Part shown: positions 1 to 9,000 of the stretch, one piece after another
Layout: each line of letters opens with the position of its first letter
Numbering within the stretch: position 1 is the stretch's first letter
NCBI RefSeq assembly: GCF_040115645.1
Contig: NW_027096045.1
Location: forward strand, 558,001 to 622,000
DNA from: Euwallacea fornicatus
Lineage: Eukaryota > Arthropoda > Insecta > Coleoptera > Curculionidae
DNA length: 64,000 nucleotides
Reading direction: 5' to 3'
Made by a program: the position numbers and the translations under genes
Notes under the pieces: model-generated
What the model saw: only the letters and a program-made list of their open reading frames with translations
Told to the model about the DNA's origin: nothing
Databases searched by the model: none

Positions 1-446
1 TTTGAGTGAGCCTTTGTTTCGCACGTAATTCTCTAATTAATTTGTCGTATTTTTGACCATCTTCTGCGTCCAAATTTCCCGTTATCGCTTTGAACACTGC
101 TCCTAATCCATCCACGATTCCTCGCTTTGGTCGATTTGTTTTAGGAAATATTCGGTAAAAGCGGTTTTCAACTTGTTCCTGTATTGCCTTCATGATCTCG
201 TAAAAATTGCGGAGCTCATTCTTATAAGGGCTTGGATGTGTTGTCGTTTCCCAATTGCTGGTCAAATTATTTATTTTTCTTCTCAGCTCTTCTAGTTGTT
301 CTGCTACTGGTCTTAAATCGTTGTAATGAATGAAACTGTGGCTTCCATCAATCAATACTGCCTTTCCCAGTTCTAGCGGTAACATTCCCGGATTTCCCTT
401 GAGTTCCAACAGTGTGACATCCCTAGCTTGTCCCGTGACTAGGATG
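1..446 (-). CDS. env: Envelope glycoprotein, N-terminal part (element A, partial)
   Basis: This is the first part of an errantivirus envelope exon, cut by the window start. It matches the env of element E (offset 48,780) throughout the visible stretch. It includes the N-terminal subunit, the RPKR furin-type cleavage site at about 123-134 and the start of the Gly-rich fusion segment. By analogy with the other copies the exon begins at the acceptor at 447-448 (TTACAG then CATCCT on the minus strand). There is no suitable in-frame ATG at the start of the ORF, so expression should need a spliced mRNA. Completeness of the C-terminal half cannot be judged here. Confidence 0.85.
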
Positions 447-502
447 CTGTAAATGTTTTTCCTTCGTTTACTTATATGTACATGGTTTGGTTTGAGTCTA
501 AT

Positions 503-3500
503 TTACTCCTTATTTCTACTTGGATTAATACATTTGTGACGGCTGGGCCGTTTTAGATTGTCTATGTTCACTTTCCTTCCAGACTGATTTTCGACAAATT
601 TCCTTTCTCTATTTACAATTTCCGCTTTTGCACATGCTTTAAATTTGTCTCCTAATTTTTGTCTAGGATTCTTTATTCTTTCACGCACGTCATCTCCTTC
701 TTCAAACATCGTTGGGTCGTCCCGATTTACATTTCTCTTTTCCATTAAGCGTACTTTAGCCTCGGTCATTCGCCTATTCATTTCTCCGTACAACAATTTC
801 GTCCTTGCTTTGTGTTCAGTTACATAGTTGGTCATTAAATTTTCATTCATAGTGATGTTGAATGGATCCTCACTTCCTAGGTGTCCGTTCACAATTTCCA
901 TTGGTTTGTATCCCGTTGTTGAATGAATTGAATTGTTGTATGCTAACACGGCGTACTTGACCTTCTGTTTGATGGGTGTCTCTTCTTGACCTTGGTTGTT
1001 CAGCAATCTTACGTGTTCTGCTATTGTTGAGTGGAATCTCTCCACAATTCCATTCGATTGGGGATGATCTGGCGTGCAGAAATGCGTTTCTACTTTATGG
1101 CTTCTTAAAAGTTCGGCAATTACTGTATTCTTAAATTCTGTCCCATTGTCAGCGATTATTTGAATTGGCACTCCAAAATGGGAGAAGAAAGTTATTAAAT
1201 TGTCCGCTACTTCAGTTGCCATCATTGAATCCAAAACATAGGCTTGGGCAAATTTCGAAAAACTATCCACAATAGTTAGAAACTTTGTCTTTTCTAATGT
1301 ATATGTGTCTATGTGGACAATTTCGAAAGGCTTTGCAGCTGTAGGCGTGATGTTGTACTTCGTCTTGATGGGGTTCCTTTCATATTTACTACGCTGGCAA
1401 ATTTCACATTGTTCCAAGTAATTTTGTACTGTATCTCTTATGTTTGGCCAGTAATATTTGGCTTTTATTCTCTGCTCTGTCTCTTCTATGCCCCTATGGT
1501 TTGTTTTGCTCTCATGATAAGCCTGTATGATTTCAGGTATATCTGCTTTTTCTTCGACATCTATTAATTTTGTTAGGCATCGCTTGAATTTGAGCGATGG
1601 CCATTTAAAATTTTTACGTATAGTTTCACAAAATTTAGGGTAAATATCTGGACTTTCGAAGTAAAGGGAATACAGTTTTCCTGGGGCCACATTCTCTATG
1701 ACAAACTTCATTAAATAGTGATCGAAGTCATCATCTGGCAATTGTAGTAAGTATCTTCGTTTTTTCCCAAATAGTTCTAATTTCTTTAATTTTGCAGGTG
1801 TATGCAATACTCGTGACACAATCACCTGATTGGCTCCATAGTTAACAGCTGATTCTACAATTGGAACTCCTACGATAGGATCTTGTTCCTCGTTTGTATG
1901 TACAGTTTCATTCTCATCCATTGGGGTTGGTTCTTCCATCCTTTCTGTATTTTTTGCCTCTGTGTCTGGTTCAACTATCATTGATAGGTTATCTGGTTCA
2001 TTTCTTGTTTGTCCACTTGTACCCGCTTGTTCCAAATCTCTGTTGAAGTCCTCCATATATCGCACTAACTCTTGAAATCCGTTCGTTTCTTTCGTGTGAA
2101 TTTCCACGCGACTCAACGCATCGGCATTCGTATTTAGTTTTCCCTTTTTATAAATGATTCTATAGTCGTATTCTTCCAGCTTAATTCGCCACCTTAGTAA
2201 TTTGGACGAAGGGTCTTTCAAGTTAAATAGCCATTGTAACGGCTTATGATCAGTGACTATATTAAATTTGTTACCATACAGGTAGGGCCTGAAATACTTC
2301 GTTGCCCAAACTAAACACAAACACTCCTTTTCTATCGTAGAATAATTTTGTTCGGATTCGTTTAATGTGCGTGAGGCGTACGCCACTGGCAAGTCTTGTC
2401 CAATAGGGCCTTGTGACAAAATTGCTCCTAATGCGACATTACTGGCGTCACAGGTGAGGTTAAAAGGCTTTGAGAGGTCGGGATATTGTAAGATAGGTTC
2501 ATTCATTAATATTTCTTTACAGGTCTCAAAAGATTTAACAAATTCTTCATTATGTTCAATTTTCGCTCCTTTCTTGAGACATTTAGTTAGAGGTTTGGTC
2601 AACTGCGCAAAGTTATTAATGAATTTCCTGTAGTATCCCACCAAGCCAAGGAATCCTTTAATTTGCTTTGGGGTTCCTGGAATCGGGTAATTTTTTACTA
2701 CTTTCACTTTTTCCGGGTTAGGTCGAACTCCTTCTGGGGTTATAATATGTCCCAAATAATTTACTTCCTTCCTCAAAAATTCACTCTTGTCGAGTTGGAC
2801 CTTGAAATTGGATTTTCTAAGTCGATTAAAGACTGCTCTTAAATTTTCCAAGTGCTCTTGTAAGGATGTTGAGTAAATGATTATGTCGTCAAGATACACT
2901 AGACACCTTTCATTCTGCAATCCGCTCAAAATTCCATCCATTGCTCTTTGGAAGGTCGCAGGTGCGTTTTTTAATCCGAAGGGCATTCGGGTATATTCAT
3001 AATGCCCTCCTTCGGTACTAAACGCCGTCTTTGGTATATCTTGTTCCCTCATCTCAATTTGGTGGAAACCACTCGCCAAATCAAGGGTCGAAAAATACTG
3101 ACACTTCCCCAGTTTATCCAGTATATCAGTTATATTGGGTAAAGGGTATTTGTCGTCGATAGTTTTCTCATTGAGTTTGCGGTAATCCACGCAGACTCTC
3201 CATTTGCGTTTTCCAGACGCATCCATCTTCTTAGGAACTACCCAGATTGGGGCTGACCAAGGTGAACTGCTATGTCTAATGATTCCCTGGTCCAACATTT
3301 TATCTATTTGGCTCCTAACTTCTTCTTTATGTATGAAGGGGTACCTGTACGACTTTACGTACACTGGCTGTTCATCAGTTGTCTTGATAGCATGCTTTGT
3401 TTGACTAGTAAACGTCAAAGGTATGCCTTCTTGATAGAATATGTCCGAAAATTCGGTACATAATCGTAGAATTTCTTTCTTCTCTTCTCGATTAAGATGA

Positions 3501-4267
3501 TTAGTCCTAATCTGCGATGTTTCCAATTTCCTCCCTCGATGGGTATCCATTGTGTTTACATCAATTGTTTCATGCTCTAATATTCCTTTGTCTAACGCCT
3601 CGACATCGAATGGTCGGGTTAAATCTATTATCTTTGATTGGCATGATCTATTTCTTATCACGACTAAAGCGTGACCATCTTTCGTCTTTGTTATACAACT
3701 TGGGATTTCACATCCATTTATCTTCCGATAATCAATCAATACCTCTCCATCTCGGATATTTGTTTCAATTCTAACTACTTTTTCTATCCTTGGTTCCATT
3801 TCTATATGGTTATTCTGTACATTTGTCCAATACGTTTGGAATGGTATAGTGGCATAAGGGGTAACCATTTTATTTTTCCGAAAATCTAATTGGGCTTCTA
3901 ACAGTTTCAAATTATCTAATCCCAACAATCCATCAAAGGTTCCATGAAATTTAAACAAATAAAATTTCAGCAAAGTGTATCGGGGTAATTTAAAAATTTC
4001 CGAAGCTGGTATCGTTGTACTAAATTCATGGGCTGATTGTTGTAATGCGGTTGAAACTATAAAAGGGTCTTTTTTAATTTGGTTCGGAGCTATCTTCCTA
4101 GCAGCTTCCGGGTTTATAAATGATTTACTTGCACCACTATCAATTAAAAATTTAAGATTGTGTTCAGGAAAAGTAATATAGTTTAGTTCACTGCCCTCGG
4201 TGTTATTCAGTGTTATTATCTTTGGTTTTATGTTTCGTTCTCGTCTGGGCCAGTTTCGAGAAAATTC
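503..4267 (-). CDS. pol: Pol polyprotein: protease, RT, RNase H, integrase (element A)
   Basis: The frame is open from 4267 down to the stop at 503-505, and the first 39 nt overlap the end of gag in the -1 frame. It is therefore expected as Gag-Pol by ribosomal frameshifting, not from its own start (the first M-like codon at 3973 is a TTG). In order it holds an aspartic protease with DSG, Ty3-type reverse transcriptase with YLDD, RNase H with a TCDAS box, an HHCC zinc-binding segment and an integrase core with the D,D-35-E triad. About 1,254 residues. It differs from the pol of B and E at a few residues (SKIIDL against AKIIDL, ERMEEP against ETMEEP). No damage is visible. Confidence 0.93.
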   Translation of the reverse strand, partial: EFSRNWPRRERNIKPKIITLNNTEGSELNYITFPEHNLKFLIDSGASKSFINPEAARKIAPNQIKKDPFIVSTALQQSAHEFSTTIPASEIFKLPRYTLLKFYLFKFHGTFDGLLGLDNLKLLEAQLDFRKNKMVTPYATIPFQTYWTNVQNNHIEMEPRIEKVVRIETNIRDGEVLIDYRKINGCEIPSCITKTKDGHALVVIRNRSCQSKIIDLTRPFDVEALDKGILEHETIDVNTMDTHRGRKLETSQIRTNHLNREEKKEILRLCTEFSDIFYQEGIPLTFTSQTKHAIKTTDEQPVYVKSYRYPFIHKEEVRSQIDKMLDQGIIRHSSSPWSAPIWVVPKKMDASGKRKWRVCVDYRKLNEKTIDDKYPLPNITDILDKLGKCQYFSTLDLASGFHQIEMREQDIPKTAFSTEGGHYEYTRMPFGLKNAPATFQRAMDGILSGLQNERCLVYLDDIIIYSTSLQEHLENLRAVFNRLRKSNFKVQLDKSEFLRKEVNYLGHIITPEGVRPNPEKVKVVKNYPIPGTPKQIKGFLGLVGYYRKFINNFAQLTKPLTKCLKKGAKIEHNEEFVKSFETCKEILMNEPILQYPDLSKPFNLTCDASNVALGAILSQGPIGQDLPVAYASRTLNESEQNYSTIEKECLCLVWATKYFRPYLYGNKFNIVTDHKPLQWLFNLKDPSSKLLRWRIKLEEYDYRIIYKKGKLNTNADALSRVEIHTKETNGFQELVRYMEDFNRDLEQAGTSGQTRNEPDNLSMIVEPDTEAKNTERMEEPTPMDENETVHTNEEQDPIVGVPIVESAVNYGANQVIVSRVLHTPAKLKKLELFGKKRRYLLQLPDDDFDHYLMKFVIENVAPGKLYSLYFESPDIYPKFCETIRKNFKWPSLKFKRCLTKLIDVEEKADIPEIIQAYHESKTNHRGIEETEQRIKAKYYWPNIRDTVQNYLEQCEICQRSKYERNPIKTKYNITPTAAKPFEIVHIDTYTLEKTKFLTIVDSFSKFAQAYVLDSMMATEVADNLITFFSHFGVPIQIIADNGTEFKNTVIAELLRSHKVETHFCTPDHPQSNGIVERFHSTIAEHVRLLNNQGQEETPIKQKVKYAVLAYNNSIHSTTGYKPMEIVNGHLGSEDPFNITMNENLMTNYVTEHKARTKLLYGEMNRRMTEAKVRLMEKRNVNRDDPTMFEEGDDVRERIKNPRQKLGDKFKACAKAEIVNRERKFVENQSGRKVNIDNLKRPSRHKCINPSRNKE

Positions 4268-5538
4268 TTATAAGAATAATCTGCAGATGCAGCGTCGCAC
4301 CGACTTCCCACGTGGTAACTTGATCCGTCCTGTTGTTCAGTGGATTCGTTTCCATATCGTCTCGCCTTTGGGTCGCCATGGTATTTTTCGTCGTAGACAG
4401 CTTGGTCATCGATACTCCTGTTTACGCTGGTGCTATAAAGTTCTTCTGCGATGATATTTTGTGCGGGGTTATAGGGTGGTCTATTTGGATTATTAAAATA
4501 CGTCCTATTGGGGTAATAACCTCCCGAATTCTGTCTGTTCGTAAATCCGGTTCTCCTCGTCGAAACACTCATCGGTGTGGGTTTTGGCAAGGGTTGATTT
4601 GGATTCGATTTGAAGACGTTAGTAGTCACCCTTGGTGGTTGGAAATTCTGTCTTACTTGCGATGGCTGATACGTTGGTCTAGGTGTATGATTTACTGCTG
4701 TATTTACATGGGTTCCTGGTCTAAATTGACCAGTGTGATTATTCCTATATGACGGTCTAGGGTTGAACCTAGGTCTAGGTGTGTAGTTTGTTGCATTATG
4801 CACTCTATTACTGCCATTATTACTGCTGCCACTACTATTATTTTGCAAATAGTGTGTGTTGTCTTCCTGTGTTACAAATTGCAATGCTTCTGGCAAATCT
4901 TTTGGTCGCATACAGCGTATTGCTGTTCCTAGGGGCTCTCTTAGTCCTGATAGGAATGTTTTCAGCGCCAAGTTATTGTATAGATCCTTTTTTACAGCTT
5001 TCCCTATCTCCGTAGTTTCGTGGGCATTAATATAAGAACATAACAAGTTTAGTATATGCAGAACCCTATCGTAAAATTCGTTAGGGGTTTCGTTTTGTCG
5101 TTGTTTAAGCATAACTAAGTCCATGTTTAAACATGCCTCATCCCTCTGATCCGCAAAATGCCTTGTCAAAATTTCCTTTAGTTCCTCCCAGTTGTTGACG
5201 TTTTGTGTTCCCAATACCAATTTAGCATTCCCAGATAACTTTCCAATAATACAATTTAGCAAGAAGGTATTTTGGAAGTGGTTGGGTTGTTGGGCAACGT
5301 AAAAGGAATCGATCAAGGATTGACATACGCCGAGGTAACGGCCAAGATCATTAGGGCTCCCATCGAAATCTGGGACACACCTCAAATACTCAGTTTTAAA
5401 CTCAACCATTTTTACGTTACTGTTTCTTACAAGTTTACGATTTCTAATTGGGACTGAGCGATTACAATTAGGGCCTGTCAAAGGGGTATCAATACTCAGG
5501 GATTCAAACTGTTCAAGTACCTCGTTAATCTCTGACAT
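4228..5538 (-). CDS. gag: Gag structural protein (element A)
   Basis: 436 codons from ATG at 5538, chosen because it is the first ATG after the leader donor and is shared by all copies of the family. Residues about 50-225 are a helical capsid-like domain of the Ty3/gypsy Gag type. The tail (about 235-436) is rich in Asn, Pro and Arg with repeated PRP motifs and likely binds RNA. No CCHC zinc knuckle is visible, which is usual for errantivirus Gag. The tail carries the variant set NYTPRP, YRNNHTGQ, SQVRQ shared with element C. The last 39 nt overlap pol in the -1 frame. Confidence 0.93.
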   Translation of the reverse strand: MSEINEVLEQFESLSIDTPLTGPNCNRSVPIRNRKLVRNSNVKMVEFKTEYLRCVPDFDGSPNDLGRYLGVCQSLIDSFYVAQQPNHFQNTFLLNCIIGKLSGNAKLVLGTQNVNNWEELKEILTRHFADQRDEACLNMDLVMLKQRQNETPNEFYDRVLHILNLLCSYINAHETTEIGKAVKKDLYNNLALKTFLSGLREPLGTAIRCMRPKDLPEALQFVTQEDNTHYLQNNSSGSSNNGSNRVHNATNYTPRPRFNPRPSYRNNHTGQFRPGTHVNTAVNHTPRPTYQPSQVRQNFQPPRVTTNVFKSNPNQPLPKPTPMSVSTRRTGFTNRQNSGGYYPNRTYFNNPNRPPYNPAQNIIAEELYSTSVNRSIDDQAVYDEKYHGDPKARRYGNESTEQQDGSSYHVGSRCDAASADYSYKNFLETGPDENET

Positions 5539-5574
5539 AAAAAATCTTGTACAAAAATTATTAACCAGTTGTAC

Positions 5575-5607
5575 TTACCAAAATAGCACGATGCTCGACA
5601 CAAACAT
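5575..5607 (-). promoter_or_regulatory. Leader mini-ORF ending inside an env splice donor (element A)
   Basis: An ATG at 5607-5605 opens a 10-codon ORF whose TAA (5577-5575) is part of the splice donor GTAAGT (5578-5573). The upstream exon half ends at 5579 after 9 codons plus 2 nt, the phase needed by the env acceptor at 446/447. It is identical in B, C and E, and the arrangement recurs in the unrelated family D. Confidence 0.7.
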
Positions 5608-5697
5608 TGATTTTACTACAGTTTTACCGTACACGTTACACGAAGGTCTCTCACGGTTAGTTCACTACTCAGCGATTGAATATTGATTCCGTGATTG

Positions 5698-5715
5698 ATC
5701 CGTACGACTGCGCCA
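5698..5715 (-). promoter_or_regulatory. Primer binding site, tRNA-Ser type (element A)
   Basis: The minus strand reads TGGCGCAGTCGTACGGAT, starting with the last base of the LTR. TGG is complementary to the tRNA CCA end and GCAGTCG to the tRNA-Ser acceptor stem. Positions 12-14 (TAC) differ from element E (GTA). Confidence 0.8.
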
Positions 5716-6026
5716 CTTATCTTTCCGTATTCCTCGGAAGACTTTTTAAAAAAATTAAACAATTACTATATTTTATGATTTAATATAAACTTGTAGTTAA
5801 CACAACACTAACAAGAATTATTAAGTATAACGGTAACAATACAGTAGAACGAGCTTTGGTAAGTTACAATGAAATCAACGTGAGTTGAATATTACTGTCG
5901 ATCGATTGTCAGAGTGAGTCCCGAAGGTCCAGCGCAATGTGGTTTTATTGTTTGATTCTGCAAGCTCAGCAAGTCTGGGCCGCGTCTCTTTAGTATGGTG
6001 GCTTATGGTAGCATCCCCATATAACT
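5715..6026 (-). repeat. 5' LTR of element A (312 bp)
   Basis: On the element strand it begins AGTTATATGG and ends GATAAGT, short imperfect inverted termini. It matches the LTRs of B, C and E. An AATAAA lies about 80 bp into the LTR and can serve as the polyadenylation signal in the 3' copy. The partner LTR is outside the window. Confidence 0.93.
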
Positions 6027-9000
6027 AGCATAATAAGGCCTTAAACAGCAAATCGTCAATTTGGCTCTAATAGTAGCGGCACTTTTTGGCCAAATCTTAT
6101 GATTTGGCGTTATCTCGCCAACGCTACAGCCAATTTTGTTCAAATCGTCTCCTTTTGGCAAAATAAGCATAATAAGGCCTTAAACGGCAAATCGTCAATT
6201 TGGCTCTAATAGAAGCGGCACTTTTTGGCCAAATCGTACAATTTGGCGATATCTCGCAAACACTGCAACCAATTTTGTTCAAATCGTCTCCTTTTGGCAA
6301 AATAAGCATAATAAGGCCTTAAACGGCAAATCGTCAATTTGGCTCTAATAGAAGCGGCACTTTTTGGCCAAATCTTATGATTTGGCGTTATCTCGCCAAC
6401 GCTACAACCAATTTTGTTCAAATCGTCTCCTTTTGGCAAAATAAGCATAATAAGGCCTTAAACGGCAAATCGTCAATTTGGCTCTAATAGAAGCGGCACT
6501 TTTTGGCCAAATCGTACAATTTGGCGATATCTCGCAAACGGTACAAACAATTTTGTTCAAATCGTCTCCTTTTGGCAAAATAAGCATAATAAGGCCTTAA
6601 ACGGCAAATCGTCAATTTGGCTCTAATAGAAGCGGCACTTTTTGGCCAAATCTTATGATTTGGCGATATCTCACAAACGGTACAACCAATTTTGTTCAAA
6701 TCGTCTCCTTTTGGCAAAATAAGCATAATAAGGCCTTAAACGGCAAATCGTCAATTTGGCTCTAATAGAAGCGGCACTTTTTGGCCAAATCGTACAATTT
6801 GGCGATATCTCGCAAACGGTACAACCAATTTTGTTCAAATCGTCTCCTTTTGGCAAAATAAGCATAATAAGGCCTTAAACGGCAAATCGTCCATTTGGCT
6901 CTAATAGAAGCGGCACTTTTTGGCCAAATCTTAAGATTTGGCGTTATCTCGCCAACGCTACAGCCAATTTTGTTCAAATCGTCTCCTTTTGGCAAAATAA
7001 GCATAATAAGGCCTTAAACGGCAAATCGTCAATTTGGCTCTAATAGAAGCGGCACTTTTTGGCCAAATCGTACAATTTGGTGATATCTCGCAAACGCTAC
7101 AGCCAATTTTGTTCAAATCGTCTCCTTTTGGCAAAATAAGCATAATAAGGCCTTAAACGGCAAATCGTCAATTTGGCTCTAATAGAAGCGGCACTTTTTG
7201 GCCAAATCTTATGATTTGGCGTTATCTCGCCAACGCTACAACCAATTTTGTTCAAATCGTCTCCTTTTGGCAAAATAAGCATAATAAGGCCTTAAACGGC
7301 ACATCGTCAATTTGGCTCTAATAGAAGCGGCACTTTTTGGCCAAATCGTACAATTTGGTGATATCTCGCAAACGCTACAGCCAATTTTGTTCAAATCGTC
7401 TCCTTTTGGCAAAATAAGCATAATAAGGCCTTAAACGGCAAATCGTCAATTTGGCTCTAATAGAAGCGGCACTTTTTGGCCAAATCTTATGATTTGGCGT
7501 TATCTCGCCAACGCTACAACCAATTTTGTTCAAATCGTCTCCTTTTGGCAAAATAAGCATAATAAGGCCTTAAACGGCAAATCGTCAATTTGGCTCTAAT
7601 AGAAGCGGCACTTTTTGGCCAAATCGTACAATTTGGCGATATCTCGCAAACGGTACAACCAATTTTGTTCAAATCGTCTCCTTTTGGCAAAATAAGCATA
7701 ATAAGGCCTTAAACAGCAAATCGTCAATTTGGCTCTAATAGAAGCGGCACTTTTTGGCCAAATCTTATGATTTGGCGTTATCTCGCCAACGCTACAGCCA
7801 ATTTTGTTCAAATCGTCTCCTTTTGGCAAAATAAGCATAATAAGGCCTTAAACGGCAAATCGTCAATTTGGCTCTAATAGAAGCGGCACTTTTTGGCCAA
7901 ATCGTACAATTTGGTGATATCTCGAAAACGCTACAGCCAATTTTGTTCAAATCGTCTCCTTTTGGCAAAATAAGCATAATAAGGCCTTAAACGGCAAATC
8001 GTCAATTTGGCTCTAATAGAAGCGGCACTTTTTGGCCAAATCTTAAGATTTGGCGTTATCTCGCCAACGCTACAGCCAATTTTGTTCAAATCGTCTCCTT
8101 TTGGCAAAATAAGCATAATAAGGCCTTAAACGGCAAATCGTCAATTTGGCTCTAATAGAAGCGGCACTTTTTGGCCAAATCGTACAATTTGGTGATATCT
8201 CGCAAACGCTACAGCCAATTTTGTTCAAATCGTCTCCTTTTGGCAAAATAAGCATAATAAGGCCTTAAACGGCAAATCGTCAATTTGGCTCTAATAGAAG
8301 CGGCACTTTTTGGCCAAATCGTACAATTTGGTGATATCTCGCAAACGCTACAGCCAATTTTGTTCAAATCGTCTCCTTTTGGCAAAATAAGCATAATAAG
8401 GCCTTAAACGGCAAATCGTCAATTTGGCTCTAATAGAAGCGGCACTTTTTGGCCAAATCTTATGATTTGGCGTTATCTCGCCAACGCTACAACCAATTTG
8501 GTTCAAATCGTCTCCTTTTGGCAAAATAAGCATAATAAGGCCTTAAACGGCAAATCGTCAATTTGGCTCTAATAGAAGCGGCACTTTTTGGCCAAATCGT
8601 ACAATTTGGCGATATCTCGCAAACGGTACAACCAATTTTGTTCAAATCGTCTCCTTTTGGCAAAATAAGCATAATAAGGCCTTAAACAGCAAATCGTCAA
8701 TTTGGCTCTAATAGAAGCGGCACTTTTTGGCCAAATCTTATGATTTGGCGTTATCTCGCCAACGCTACAACCAATTTGGTTCAAATCGTCTCCTTTTGGC
8801 AAAATAAGCATAATAAGGCCTTAAACGGCAAATCGTCAATTTGGCTCTAATAGAAGCGGCACTTTTTGGCCAAATCGTACAATTTGGCGTTATCTCGCCA
8901 ACGCTACAGCCAATTTTGTTCAAATCGTCTCCTTTTGGCAAAATAAGCATAATAAGGCCTTAAACGGCAAATCGTCAATTTGGCTCTAATAGAAGCGGCA

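Larger units (their letters stand above)
1..6026 (-). mobile_element. Element A: errantivirus-like LTR retrotransposon, truncated by the window edge
   Basis: Read on the minus strand the order is 5' LTR (6026-5715), primer binding site, leader with splice donor, gag, pol, then the first part of env. The rest of env, the polypurine tract and the 3' LTR lie left of position 1. Visible ORFs have no stop or frameshift apart from the normal gag-pol -1 shift. Sequence is nearly identical to elements C, B and E; diagnostic residues in the Gag tail and early Pol group it with C rather than with B and E. The right flank enters the satellite directly at 6027. The target duplication cannot be checked because the left end is missing. 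Confidence 0.95.

Noticed and set aside
4333..4752. 139-codon ORF antisense to gag (also at 20670 and 53113)
   Set aside because: It lies opposite the Pro/Asn-rich gag tail, has no recognisable domain, and is shortened in B by ordinary substitutions.
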